Assembly: GCA_958510825.1 (NCBI GenBank)
Contig: OY294051.1
Coordinates: 32,367,667 to 32,431,666, forward strand
DNA length: 64,000 nucleotides
DNA from: Brachypterus glaber
Taxonomy: Eukaryota > Arthropoda > Insecta > Coleoptera > Kateretidae
Reading direction: 5' to 3'
The translations under genes were made by a program, and so were the position numbers. Shown in pieces: positions 41,806-52,810 of this stretch. Under the pieces are notes generated by a model that did not search any database, had not been told where the DNA came from, and saw nothing but the letters and a program-made list of their open reading frames with translations. Each line of letters begins with the position of its first letter. Positions within the stretch are counted from its first letter, which is position 1.

Positions 41806-42432
41806 TTCGATTGATTCTAAAAACGACACTTTTTGTTCATGTTTTACGGACGAAAAGTTGAACTTTGTGGCCCTAGGGCCAAAAAGTTTTTTTCGCCCGC
41901 TAACTAAAACTTGTTATTTTTAAGCTTTTTAAAGGAAGATGCTTTACCTTTACTGTAATTTTTATAAAGAAATATGACCTTTTGGTCAATTTTGGTCTTG
42001 AAATAACCGTTCTTTTTGACCAGACAGTTATTATAATCATTTCATACAAAATAAAAATTTCTTCTATAACATAACCTAAAAATATATGTTAACTGATTAA
42101 TCTATATTCATCCACTAAAATAAATTAAAAACACAAGATTTCAATTGTAAAATCATTTTGAATATTTATAATATTCATAGAACGGTTCAAAAGTATTACT
42201 ATTTTAATAACAGACACATTTTAACAGAAATTAATCACCAAGCTATAGCTTTTTTAATTTGAAGATGAAACCGCACGCAAAAGAAACGATTCAATTGTTT
42301 TTTTTAGCGATTTGATTGGACATCAATTTGTCATAACTAGATAAGTAATAAATCACTAAAAAGAAATACTTTTTGCAATTTAAAATTAAGTATATTTTCA
42401 TAATTTATTATAATTAGTAACAATCGAATAAA
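41806..42432. repeat. Dispersed repeat, copy 2, with internal insertion
   Basis: Matches 39075-39587 through TTCTTCTATAAC. It then carries about 200 bp absent from copy 1 (about 42071-42277) before resuming at AAAGAAACGATTCAATTG. The right TIR is lost. Confidence 0.65.
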
Positions 42433-42440
42433 AAATATTG

Positions 42441-42559
42441 TATAATACACGGGCAAAAAGTTAAATTTCGATATCGTAGGTTTATTACCCTCGGGCCGGC
42501 CCGATCGGCTTCTAAAAACCTACTCAATCGAAAAACTTAATCTTTGCCCTTGTATTATA
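42441..42559. repeat. Hairpin with GC-rich loop
   Basis: TATAATACACGGGCAAAAAG...TCGTAGGTTT pairs with AAACCTAC...TTTGCCCTTGTATTATA. The loop contains CTCGGGCCGGCCCGATCGG, including a perfect GGGCCGGCCC. Confidence 0.75.
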
Positions 42560-43118
42560 AATAACTATTTTAGAACTTCTTAAAGTTAGACTATTTTCTG
42601 TTAAGTATAGTTTTTCTTGCCCTTTATTTCCCTCGAAGTCACAATACCCACAGGCCCAATATATTGTCTACATTTAATGGTCCTAAAGGAAACAATTTAT
42701 TAAATAAATCATTAATAATTTAAATGAATAATTAATGTTGTGCCTAATTGTCCTAAATACGGTCCTGTCCGTTAAATACAACCGGGAAAATGGGAACAAA
42801 ATTGGGAGTTGGGGAGGAGGAGGAGAGAGAAAAGCTAAAAACGCAAAATAGAGACGCGAAAATATGTACAATGAATGCTCTAGCAAAAATTGTGTAGGAG
42901 TGTAGGCATCAAATGCGTAACTTCCCCCACTCCAGGGGGTGTACGGGGGGAATGACTATAAACTGCGGGAAGTCCCTGGGCGGAAATGCCCCAACGAACG
43001 CACTTTGGGCCAGTTAACCAGAAATATTGGCAAAAATAATAATATTAATTTTAGTTTTAACTTTTCATACCAATTTATAATTATGACAACATTATAGTAG
43101 TTTATGATTAATTGGGGG
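42560..43118. other. Stretch without recognised gene
   Basis: Includes GGGAAT-rich sequence around 42930-42990. No domain in its frames. Confidence 0.35.
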
Positions 43119-43216
43119 GCGAAAAATACTGTTTTTAGGGTGATTACAGAGATTGCCACACAAGCTCGAAGAGCGAGGTTGGCAAACGTTATCGCCCTAA
43201 AAACAGTTTTCGTTCG
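43119..43216. repeat. Two-tier palindrome P5
   Basis: GGCGAAAAATACTGTTTTTA pairs with CCCTAAAAACAGTTTTCG. The inner GATTGCCACACAAGCTCGAA pairs with AGAGCGAGGTTGGCAA. Both overlapping frames read across it are explained by the symmetry. Confidence 0.75.
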
Positions 43217-44758
43217 TGTATCATACACTATTTTTTATCCGACTGTAATATCTTGGCAAATAAATTTGTATTTTTGGCAACAAATTTGAGGTTCAAATTT
43301 CATAATTTTTAATATAAATCAACCAATCAAAGTCGACTATTTTACTTTTCGAACTGGTGCGAAAAGTAAAACTTTTCGTACAGATTTATTATACAAAAGT
43401 GGCGCTTTTAGATACAGTCGAACAATAAAAATATTTTTCCCTTATACATACATACACAGCGTGTTCAAGAGTTAACTTTTGACACGCTCTGTATAATAAA
43501 GCCTATTTATATGAATATTTCTAAGGGTTGGTTTTTTGGGGTAACTGTGAGGCCCTGTTTAATTTATTTTTGTTTAGGAGAAAGTACTACAGGTCATCAG
43601 AGACAGATATTTTAATGACAAAACTTTGGCTTTATTTTCAATCTTCTCGTCCCACCGTGCAGTGCGAAGGGCGCGAGGGGGATTTATCCCGATCGCGCGA
43701 GGGCGCACCCCGTTTAGACTAAACGTCGTGTGGAATAAAATGCGGACTGTATTTTAATTAGTTTTAATATGAATGTATTATTCGTTTTATATTTTAAAGT
43801 TTCGTTTTAGTATTGAATAATAGGGTGTGGTCCATTTTATTTGCCGATGCGCGGCGTACGCATCGCTATTTGAACAATTGTACGGGTTTTTTTCTTCTTG
43901 CTTCGCAATTTATTTCTATTTATCATTTTATATCATTTAATGATTTACATTTAAATAAATATTAGTTATAATTTATGAATATTTACAAATGTTATAGTTT
44001 ATCGGCAATATCGACATTTTTTCGTTATCGGCAGAAAAAATGCCGATACTTGAACTACAGAAAAACACTTTTTTAATAAACCAAAAAAAAAAAACAAAAC
44101 AGGTAACAAAAAAATAACATTAATTAGAAAACAAAAAATAGCATACAAAATGAAAAGAAAAATGACATTTTGATTAAGTATAGTTGCTAAATAAAAATTA
44201 ATAATTATCAAATAAAAAATCTATTATTTTACAAATTACCAAAAAATAACACAATGTTTCGTTGAAAACTATTAAAAAAAACTAATTTAATTAAAGTTCG
44301 ATACTTTTCCTAATGGACAGCAGTCCAATACGTTAGGCAACATAAATTGAGGTCTTCAATACCAACCCAAAACGAAAATTCCCTAAAAATATTATATTTG
44401 GATTCTATCACAGTGCAACAAAAAATGTGCATGATATGCAAAATTATTAAAGAATACATTAAACAGCTTATTAAACACAAAAACAAGTACAAATTCTTCA
44501 CACACAACGGGGTATTATCAATGACTGTCAAATTAGGGAGTAGGTCATACGTTCCCTAGGAAACTTTAGACCTACTATACACATAGCTGTGTTATAAAAA
44601 TTTAAAAAAATGTTATTTTAAAACAATAATAATTATACTTTTATCTCTTTCTGTAGAACTTCTCTCTTTATCTAATCTAAATAGGCGGCAGTCCATTGCG
44701 CAAACAAAAACACAGTAAAATCACAGTTAATACTTTAAAATGCCGATATCAACATCTT
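43217..44758. other. Gene-free stretch with GC-rich islet and decayed repeats
   Basis: 43645-43725 is strikingly G+C- and CpG-rich (GGGCGCGAGGG, then GATCGCGCGAGGGCGCACC). 44310-44697 ends in CTAATCTAAATAGGCGGCAG and TCCATTGC, recalling the right end of the element at 14420-14815. ATCGGCAATATCGACAT near 44003 is loosely inverted at 44743. Confidence 0.45.
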
Positions 44759-44980
44759 TACACAGAAAAAATGGATTCCTTGAACCAAGGTCACGTGTAT
44801 TTCGATATGTTCAAAGCCACATTCTCTTCTTTCAAGTCTAGCATTTCTTTGAACCAAAGTCAATGTCTTTAAACGAATAGCGCAGATCTTCATTCAAAAA
44901 CCCATGCTCTTTATTTAAGGGCTTTGTTTTAAAGAAATACTAGCCTTGAAACAATCGAAAAAATCATTTTTTTCTGTGTA
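44759..44980. mobile_element. 222-bp MITE with ACACAGAAAAAATG termini
   Basis: ACACAGAAAAAATGGATTCC at the left and the inverse CATTTTTTTCTGTGTA at the right. Internal CTTTGAACCAA/TTCAAGG words are repeated. A related single end is at 51455-51500. Confidence 0.75.
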
Positions 44981-45176
44981 TAACGCAATTTTTGAGTTTT
45001 CTGTAGAGATTTTTGACATTTTATTGATTTCCGAAAGGATTTCTGAGATATTTTGTGTTTTATTGGGGTTTTTAAAGACTTCCCATAGATTTTCCTAAAT
45101 TTGTACACAGGATTCCTCTTATTTGATTTATCATTTTCTATAGGGGAAAAACCTTAAAAATAAACTAAAAAGCTTT

Positions 45177-45744
45177 ATAATAACAATAATAAATTTTATT
45201 GCTTCAAAATGTTACATATACATATGTTATTCACCTAATCACATAACAGACAAAACAAATAGTCACATCTAAAAAAAGATAAAATACATATCTACAAGTT
45301 TGGTAATGTGTTTAAGTTAAAGTTAAAAAATTCATCTAAGGTATATGGTTCACAGCACAATAAATAATTAAAAATAAGTTTTTTATATACACTAAATCCA
45401 TTTCTAATGTTCGCAGGTAGTTTATTAAAAAATCTAATAGAAGAATAAAACCACCCTTTTTCAAAACTCACTAGTCGGTGCCGAGGAAAATTAAAATTTT
45501 GAGTACGAGTCCTATTGGTCGCTTTTAGGTGATCAAAATCTCCAATGTTCTTGAACATAAAAACTAAGACCTCAAATATATAAAGACCAGCAACTGTTAA
45601 CAACTCACTCTGTCTAAACTTGCCTATGCAGCTTTTATTAAATCCTAAATTTAACATAGTTCTTAAAGTTTTCTTTTGTATTGTAAAAATATCTTTAAGG
45701 TTTGTTTGTCCCCAAAATTTACCCATATGAAAACTAAGAAGTAG
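45177..45744 (-). mobile_element. 5'-truncated non-LTR retrotransposon 3' end
   Basis: A - strand coding remnant (45292-45744), about 110 bp of 3' UTR and a short TTATTG-type terminal repeat near 45177-45195. The RT catalytic core is upstream and missing. Confidence 0.65.
45292..45744 (-). pseudogene. C-terminal region of non-LTR reverse transcriptase
   Basis: The frame is open from a stop just above 45744. It includes SFHMGKFWGQTNLKDIFTIQ, then KKTLRTMLNLGFNKSC, then ELLTVAGLYIFE and FFNKLPANIRN. The FWG...IQKK...LR and LTV..LYIFE order is the post-RT thumb region seen also at 4108-5127 (FWGNS...IQKKCIR...LTLPSIYILE). This is therefore a different member of the same broad CR1/Jockey-like group. 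The ATG at 45724-45726 is internal. No catalytic residues remain. Confidence 0.75.
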
Positions 45745-45990
45745 TCAAAAGGGGGCATCGAACGACAACTTTTCAAAACTAGAAATTACTTATTACCTGT
45801 ACACAGTTGGCTGTTTACTAAATAAAAATATCCCCCTTTAAGTGTGTTGCTGTCCCCAATTTTCTGTGAATAAGTCTAAGTTGTTTTAAGTTTTTTTTTT
45901 TTTGTAATTTTAGGTTTTTTGCCCGCTATCAGTATATTAAAAAAATCATTCGATTTAAGGCATCATTATTATATATATATTAGATTCATC

Positions 45991-46425
45991 AGGGCTGGCA
46001 AGGTTTTGACCAGGGCGGTAAAAACCAGTGGTATTTACCGGTTTTTACCACTAAGAAAAATACCGGGTGTTAAATACCATATGGTTTTTACCATACCGGT
46101 AAAAACCACATGGAAAATCCGCTGGGATTTTTTGATGTGCTAGAGTGAGAGGCAAGCAAATGTTTTCAAATAGATTTGTAAAAAATAAAAAACCGACTGT
46201 GATTCCCAGTTGTGTTCCTAGGATTCTAATTAGGCAGGCAAATTTTAAAACTCGGTTTTTGTATACATGAATTATAATTTTTTTTATTAAAAATGTAGGT
46301 TTTTCCCAATTTTTTTCGGTTTCCCGTTTTTTTACCGTGGTAAATACCGGTAAAAATCACTTGATTTTTTCCACCATTTGGGCAATTGTGGCCTGGTTTT
46401 TACCGGTAAATAACCTGTCCGGGAT
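45991..46425. repeat. Candidate hAT-like element with GGTAAAAACC motifs
   Basis: CAGGGCTGGCAAGGTTTTGA at the left begins like a hAT terminus. TACCGGTAAA, GGTTTTTACC and their inverses occur at least eight times in both orientations. The right end is unclear (CCTGTCC near 46418), and no 8-bp duplication was found. Confidence 0.4.
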
Positions 46426-46787
46426 TTTTCGGAAAATTTAATTTAAAAGAGGAAGACAAAAATCATTATTTTTTGACAAAATAAAAATACAAAGGCGAAA
46501 AATTAAATAATTTATAGGACTGTTTGCAAAGCTTGCTTGTTTAGGATGCAATATCGCTAATGATGGGAGAAGAGGATATTCAACAGAGAGCAGGGAAACA
46601 AGCTATTAATTTTAAAAATCTGTTTTGCTCCTGAATATATAGCAGGAGAAAAAGTACATGTAAAGACAAAAATTCTAAATTAGAGAGATTTGTTTTTATA
46701 ATCTTTTTTTTTTTCTGAGAAAACATAAAACCGGCAACTAGGAAACCTTTTTATATAATTTTATTTTAATTTTAATTGTTAATAGTA
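46426..46787. other. Stretch without recognised features
   Basis: AT-rich. No coherent frame. Confidence 0.35.
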
Positions 46788-46911
46788 ATTATATACCAAG
46801 GTAGAGAAGACATTTTTTATAGCCGAGCGTATTAAATCCCGAGCTGCGTAGCAGCGAGGGATTTAAGAGTGCGATGCTATAATAGTCTTCTCTACCGTGG
46901 TTTATATATTA
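46788..46911. repeat. Two-tier palindrome P6
   Basis: Outer TATACCAAGGTAGAGAAGAC pairs with GTCTTCTCTACCGTGGTTTATA. The inner TTAAATCCC and GGGATTTAA surround GAGCTGCGTAGCAGCGAG. The decayed sequence at 63831-64000 shares AGAAGACTAT, TATAGC and GCACTCTTA. Confidence 0.8.
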
Positions 46912-47399
46912 GTTTTTTCACTACTAGCACTATTTAAATAATTTTATTCAAATAATAAAATAAATTATTAACAGAAATGATATTTCTTGAAATTTTCATA
47001 AAAATCAAGCAACGACATTTGCTCATATACTTTGAACTGACGTTTAAAAATATAGTTTTTTTTTAAATTCGTAATATTTAGCTAATTATTGATTGTATTA
47101 ATTAATAATAATTATAATTAATTATATTTAATAAATAAAACGTTATTTAAAGCTATTTTCTTGGGTTTAATTAGTAAAAATTGCACAAAGAACTGAAACA
47201 TCTAAAGTGACAGAAATAAATTGTTTATAAAATTTACTTCTACTAGGAGAGAAAATTATTATTGCTATAGGTGAAGAAAATTAATTTCACAGTCTAAAAA
47301 CATGATAAATGATGGTATATTCTAAAGCTAGTAGTGAAAAAAAACAATTTATTTTATAATATTATTTTCCTTTTATTCTACACAGCGCACATGCGGTAG
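46912..47399. other. AT-rich stretch, no gene
   Basis: Nothing beyond low-complexity AATTATAATTAATTATA near 47100-47130. Confidence 0.4.
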
Positions 47400-47715
47400 T
47401 TTCGAGTTTTACAAAATCGTCCAAAAACGTCCTAGACAAAAAATACTTCGATACAAATGTATTTCATAAAAAAACGAGCAGTGAAGATAATGCTATGCAT
47501 TCCATTATATCTTTTCCTCATATCTATTCTTCCGTCCGCGGACGGATGCTTCCGTTTAAGGCCACGTTTTTTGTAAAGACGATAATTCAAGAACGAATTA
47601 TCCCATCAATTTGAAATTTTCAGGAAAAATAAAGTTCCATGAAACGATCCAAACCCTATTGATTTTGAAAATAATGCTTCCAAAAACAAAAAAGTTAAGA
47701 AAAAACTTCATTTCA
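47400..47715 (+). repeat. GACGG-family dispersed repeat
   Basis: TTCCGTCCGCGGACGGATGC, then AGACGATAATTCAAGAACGA and AATTTTCAGGAAAAATAAAG. It shares the family order described for 10815-11200. It abuts the MITE at 47720. Confidence 0.65.
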
Positions 47716-47719
47716 TGTC

Positions 47720-47959
47720 CACTGATAAAAAAGATTTATTTGGATATGGCCAATTAAATTATTTGGTTGTAACGAATTTTATTTGAGTCAAATAAATATT
47801 TATTTCATGTAAACAAATATTTTAAGTTCAAAATGATTTATTAATGGAAACGAAAAAGTTTATTTGACAGAAATAAAATTTATTTGTCAGAACCAAATAA
47901 TTTAATTGGCCATATCCAAACAAATATTTAGTTGACACAAATTAACTGTTTTATCAGTG
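47720..47959. mobile_element. MITE family with CACTGATAAAA termini, copy B
   Basis: 240 bp, closely matching 12166-12403 along its length, with termini CACTGATAAAA and TTTTATCAGTG. TA is present only on the right, and ATGTCC flanks both sides at short distance. Confidence 0.8.
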
Positions 47960-49319
47960 TATGTCCAAAAATCGAAGTCCAAACGAACGTGTTCTATATT
48001 AATTTACGTGTAAAATAACGATGATTTTTCACAGTGTACCACTTTATTAAAATAAAAATTTTAATTTGGTAACTAAAACTAATTTTTAATATTTTTATCA
48101 TTTGAGTATAAATTCCAATTCAATTGAACAAATGCCATATGATCATGAAAAAATACAAACACAGGTATAGTATATCGATTTCCTCATATAAAAACTAAAG
48201 CTGAACTTTCAACAAATAAAAAAAATAACAATAAACGACAAAAAAATCGAGAAAAGCCTTTCAATTTTCATTCCTGAAAACACGAACTGAAAAAAACTCA
48301 CTTTCACTCTCTGAGCAATGCTCGAACAACAAACAAGGCAGTAACTACAAAACACATTTTTTAGACGGCTTTGAATAAAATTACGCACTATAGTACTTAT
48401 AAGTACCTACCTACTCCATGGCAGCCTAAAAATTTTCCGATTTTACGGTCTATAAGCTTCGAAATGGATGGCAGGTCTTTCTCTGGCTCAACATTCAGTC
48501 TCGTTTAGAAAAAGATTAATTTTTCAAAGCATTGAAAGCTGGAAGTCTCCCATATAAGACTACTAGCTTGTGCTAAAGCTAAAGTTTTATCAGGATATTT
48601 CTTTAGCAGTCTTCAAGTTAGATAATATTTCATATTTTATCTCTGAAGCTTTTTTTTGAATATTTTTTATATTTTCATTTATATTATCTTATTATATTAA
48701 AATTCTTATTTAAAAAAAGGACGATTTTGGGATTTTAGGAACCAGTGTCATATAACGGTTATAAACATAAACTAGGGACCCTAAATGAAATGACATTAAA
48801 CTTTAAGTTTAATGTCACTTGTTTCAGAGTACTCTATTATAAACCAATAAAATAAATGTAGAATAATTCTTTTCTTTTCTCAATTTACATTACATTACTT
48901 TTTTTAAATAATTGTCAAGGTCGAGTGAATTAATTTTCGGCAAATCACTTAACTCACGTTTACCTTTCAACTAAGTGCTAATTTTTCTGTCAGTTACTGC
49001 TTTTATCCACAGTGCTGCACTATAGAGTCATCCCGACTGTTGGTGCAAACGACGTTCCATTCTTCCAGCAGCCTGTTGAAATAAAATCCACATTTTAAAG
49101 CATATTCATATTGATCGAAATTTTTAACGCAGGGCCCGCGCGCCCCTCCATTTTTAACCCCTTCGCGGGCGCGCTTTCTTTTGCTACGCACAGCTAACGC
49201 AGAAAAGGTGTACTTACGATTGAAAGACCTTGTTGATTAGTTACAGTTTAGAAGGATCAATCCTAAAATCCCGAGAATTATAAATCCCGAAATCTTAACG
49301 TTTAAAAGGTTTAATAATT
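47960..49319. other. Gene-free stretch with a GC-rich islet
   Basis: 49125-49195 is rich in CpG and G+C (GCAGGGCCCGCGCGCCCCTC, CTTCGCGGGCGCGC), unlike its surroundings. A 62-residue - strand frame across 49003-49191 includes YALKCGFYFNRLLEEWNVVC. It looks protein-like but was not recognised. Palindrome AAACTTTAAGTTT lies near 48809. Confidence 0.4.
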
Positions 49320-49830
49320 TTTTTCTTCAAGCGTACTAAAATTTTCATATTATATAACTGAACACACTAGTTAGAAGTGATCTATTTTTTTACAGTAAAA
49401 AAATGAGTTCATTGTTGTACGCCGTAAAAAAAAGTTAGTTAGCAAAACCACCACTGGCGGCACTTTTTGACTTTGATGACAGCCATACTTCAAACTTGTT
49501 TGTTTATTATGTAAACAGGTGGTTGACTCGAGATTCTGTGCAAAAACCTTGTGTGAAATTGATTAAAATGATTGAAGAAGAATATATGGTTTATACACCT
49601 ACAAATCTCTCCGAAATTGCAAATGCTACATTAGACAAGTTACCATCGAAATCGCGAAAAGTGTAGGATTTAGCCTACGAAAAAAATTTAAAATAAGCTA
49701 AGGAAGGTTTAAGTTTATTTCGAAAGGGTTTTATTGGCCTATTTTAATAAAAAAAAACTTTATTACTGAATAAATTAAATTCAAAAATGAATATTAAAAA
49801 AATATATATAGGATACTTGAAGATAAAAAT
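49320..49830 (+). mobile_element. Internally deleted recombinase-like element, copy B
   Basis: Same order and termini as copy A at 27387-27909, followed by a truncated form of the same palindrome. Confidence 0.65.
49568..49666 (+). pseudogene. Tyrosine-recombinase-like N-terminus, copy B
   Basis: ATG at 49568, 32 codons, identical to copy A except for one residue (Ala for Thr at position 20). It stops at TAG where the ancestral Tyr codon is inferred. Beyond the stop, frame-shifted KF and LSLF-type remnants continue. Family evidence and doubts are as for copy A. Confidence 0.5.
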
Positions 49831-49935
49831 AGTATGTTTCACTCAGAGGAAAAGTGCTTTTTTTACTCGTCTGTAGTTTCCGTACTCCGCTTCGCGTCGT
49901 CCGTAAATTCTACTATTTTATACCAGTAAAAAAGT
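49831..49935. repeat. Two-tier palindrome P4, right arm truncated
   Basis: AGTATGTTTCACTCAGAGGA and ACTCGTCTGTAGTTTCCGTA are kept, with the core CTCCGCTTCGCGTCGTCCG. The returning outer arm is cut after ACCAGTAAAAAAG. Confidence 0.65.
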
Positions 49936-50123
49936 AGTAGTCCAGCCAAATAATAAATCTAAATTGCAATAAATGTACACGGACTGATATTTTAAAGGGT
50001 GGTAGTGGATGGTAACAGAACACTCCTGTTAGTTTTTCACCGGGTTATTTGTCTAAGGGGTGTCCGCTATCTTGAATTTTTGATTGGATGTTCTTTTTAA
50101 TATATTAATAACAATCGAGTTAA

Positions 50124-50480
50124 TTTAAAAATAGCCATGTTGGAGGTGAAATTGTTTTTTTCCATTTTTCGGCCAAATTTATTTATCGGACAGTAAAAGT
50201 GGTCATGAGCAAACTTGTAGCTCTTGAAATTCTCTATAAGTTTCATAGATTATAAATTTTCATAACCAAAGTTACGGTTACAGAGGGCGAAACTCGACTT
50301 TCACCGCCCACTGTAAGAGTAACAAAATACTTATGAAAATTCGTAATATATAAAACTTATAGAGAATCTCAAAGCTACAAGTTTGCTTATAACCCCTTTT
50401 ATCCTCCAATGAATAATTTGGCTAAAAAATCAATAAAAAAAAAACCAATTTTACCCCCAAAATTGCCATATTTGAATTTT
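50124..50480. repeat. Inverted repeat, about 160-bp arms
   Basis: The left arm has AAATAGCCATGTTGGAGGTG, GAGCAAACTTGTAGCT and GAAATTCTCTATAAGTTTC. These pair with the right arm's GAATCTCAAAGCTACAAGTT and AAATTGCCATATTTGAA. Interior hairpin with GGGCGAAACTCGACTTTCAC. Non-coding. Confidence 0.7.
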
Positions 50481-50750
50481 CGTGTTTAGCAGTTTAAAGA
50501 AAGGAAATATTACAAACTTCGGGCGCTGATATCTCATCAAAAATACGACGGCGACGTAATTTCTTAAAAGAAAAGTAACATAGTCAGAGAAGAGTGGGTT
50601 AAAAATTTGCGGTGACATAATTGTAGATCACCTCAATTGCCCTATCTGTGCAATCTGTGTATTAACCACAGTGGTTTTAATGTATTTAAACTCTTTAAAA
50701 GTCTTTTAAATAATGTATTAATCGATTGTACTAAAACCTGTGTTAGAGAA

Positions 50751-51009
50751 TTGAGGGGTTCAAAGCTAAAGTGGACCAAGTCCATAAAACCGTTATTCTA
50801 GATATTGACATTTAAAGTTGTTTGTTTTTAATGAATGAACTAGTTTGTTCTTAATTAATGAACTAGTGCCATCTACCGTCCAAAGACAGAGGTATGGACT
50901 TGGTTCGTTACAGTACTAAACAATATGTGCTTTGAACTATCTCTTGAATCAATGCAGATCAAAAAATTGTCTTAATGGACTTGGTTCACTTTAGATCTGA
51001 ACTCCTCAA
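50751..51009. mobile_element. 259-bp TIR element inserted in an exon-like remnant
   Basis: TTGAGGGGTTCAAAGCTAAA at the left and its imperfect inverse TTTAGATCTGAACTCCTCAA at the right. The arms of about 38 bp share TGGACCAAGTCCAT-like sequence. Its right edge cuts the coding sequence at 51010. Confidence 0.75.
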
Positions 51010-51275
51010 CTGTATCTGGAAGTACATTCCCATAAATAGCCCCATAACGACCATCAAGGCCCTTTTTCGCGCTAGTACACATATAGTAGTTTCACTATGA
51101 ATTTTTTTACCTCTTCGTATTAATTGTATCGCGTCGACTTTGCTGTGCGACTGTTTCTCTCGCAAATCTTCATCTGTTTCCAGTAACGTAGCAACGCTAG
51201 GGAGAGAAATATCATCTCTCTGTTTAGGCACGCTGCCGTGCTTAGAAACTATTTTTTCTAATTCTAATTTTATTT
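51010..51275 (-). pseudogene. Exon-like remnant of an unrecognised gene, truncated
   Basis: On the - strand an acceptor TATTTCAAACAG ends at 51276 and an open frame follows. It reads IKLELEKIVSKHGSVPKQRD, then DISLPSVATLLETDEDLREK, then SKVDAIQLIRRGKKIHSETT. Near 51060-51070 an A-run apparently shifts the frame: one register reads ARKRALMVVMGL, and the other, more protein-like, reads GLDGRYGAIYGNVLPDT. The sequence then ends at the TIR element (51009). The charged helix-like content, splice acceptor and composition suggest real coding ancestry. The family is not recognised, and it could equally come from a transposon or a host gene. Confidence 0.45.
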
Positions 51276-51802
51276 CTGTTTGAAATAGTTATTATGTTAT
51301 GTATTTTCTCTTGTTCTAATTATGTAATAATTAAAATATTTCTCGGTTTATAGAACTTCGTTTAAATTTGTTACCTTTATTTTTCATGTCAATGTCATTA
51401 ACTTAATTTGTCATGGCGTTGAACATATCGAAAGCCATGGCGGCCTTGGTTCAATATCTTTTTGCTTTGATTCAAGATATCCTTTTTTTCTGTGTAACTA
51501 CATAAAAAAAACATACTGCCATTGTGGGTTAACATACTAATTCAAAACACTGTCCACTTAGGATTTCTAAGTTTAAATGACAACGATAAAGCACCATAAT
51601 ATACCATATAATATATTATTGTTTTTTTACTGCTTCTATCACTGTGAGCCATCAGAAGGAAAAAACAGAAAAAAATAAATGTCAAAAGAACACTAACATT
51701 AAAAATACTACACGGAAGAGATGCTGAAAATATAATGGATTACAAATAATTGAAATTATAATTACTAATCACTAATCAAGTAGGCATAATTATTAGCATA
51801 CG
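51276..51802. other. Stretch without recognised gene
   Basis: Contains a single ACACAGAAAAAA-type terminus near 51488-51499 (as TTTTTTTCTGTGTA). Otherwise AT-rich. Confidence 0.4.
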
Positions 51803-51982
51803 TCGGGGATAAGCGGTCTGTGTTTCGTTCATGAGCGTAGTATCAATTTAACACTGATTATAAGCCACCACGGTGCAGCGCTGACGGCTGTCCCCCTCAG
51901 AACAAAGCAACGCCAGTGTATCTATGATAAAAGCTAAAAAACATGACAAAAGATAACTAATAGCTCGCAATTGCCCGGGCTC
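51803..51982 (+). repeat. SINE-associated 5' module, copy 2
   Basis: CGTCGGGGATAAGCGGTCTG, CATGAGCGTAGTATCAATTT and GCAACGCCAGTGTATCTATG match 21091-21280. It lies only about 30 bp before the SINE at 52011. Confidence 0.65.
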
Positions 51983-52010
51983 TGATTATTTGGGAGGTAT
52001 AATCGGAGAG

Positions 52011-52268
52011 GATTGGTGTAGTGGTCTACCGCGTCTGTACATGACAAGTCTACTACAACTAGCGTGAATTCGATTCTCACTGGCGCTGATTTGCCTTTTT
52101 CAGTTAATTTATAATTGAGATTTGGCGAAGGCGTAAGTGAAGCGGACACTCCCTATAAAAACTGGTTCGAAAATCAGTATAAGCCGGTGGTTCCCTCTAC
52201 TACTAGTCCTGGACTTAGGGGATGCTTAATTAAGTAGAATAGTACGAGGTTAAAACAAACAAACAAAC
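52011..52268 (+). mobile_element. tRNA-derived SINE, copy 3, longest
   Basis: Complete head with TTGGTGTAGTGG and the B box AATTCGATTCTCAC. The body is followed by GATGCTTAATTAAGTAGAAT, GTACGAGGTTAAAA and an (ACAA)n tail. With the module at 51803-51982 it may form a composite unit. Confidence 0.85.
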
Positions 52269-52810
52269 TTGTCTCTTACAACACTCCTTAGTATAAAACA
52301 CCTTGTAGGTCCCCAACCTGTATAAATAAATAAACGATATATGATTTCCAGGTTTTAACCTTTTACAAAAGCAGTAAATCATAAAAAAATCTTATACGTG
52401 AATTTTCCAAAGCACGGCACCATAGTAAATAGTAAAAATTATAGATTTTTTTTAATCTCCCTTTCCCCCTCCCTCGGAAAACGAAAAAGTCATGCGCACA
52501 ATTAGCGAAATATTTAAATCGTAGGCGTGGTGTTTTTTTTTTAGTTCTCGGGGATATGCATATTTGTATCGATACATTTTCTCTATTTTCGCGATTTAAT
52601 TATGTTTTCTGTCCTTTTTTTGACATCCCCTCCATCGGAATTTTATCATCCCCTCTAACAGCATCCCCAGCAGAACATATTATCTAACATAAAAATGTTG
52701 ACAAGGAACAGAAATATTATTGCCATTTTGAATATCTGCTATTTTATTTATTATATTAATAAATATTACATATTAAGCATCATTATATATTTTTTAATAG
52801 TAGTACCTTT
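52269..52810. other. Stretch without recognised gene
   Basis: Mildly C-rich around 52460-52490. No coherent frame or inverted repeat. Confidence 0.4.

Noticed and set aside
43104..43289. Overlapping frames on both strands at 42956-43289
   Set aside because: The apparent protein similarity between strands comes from the palindrome at 43119-43216.
49003..49191. 62-residue - strand frame with YALKCGFYFNRLLEEWNVVC
   Set aside because: Looks protein-like, but no family, splice site or extension could be found, so it is mentioned only under the surrounding stretch.
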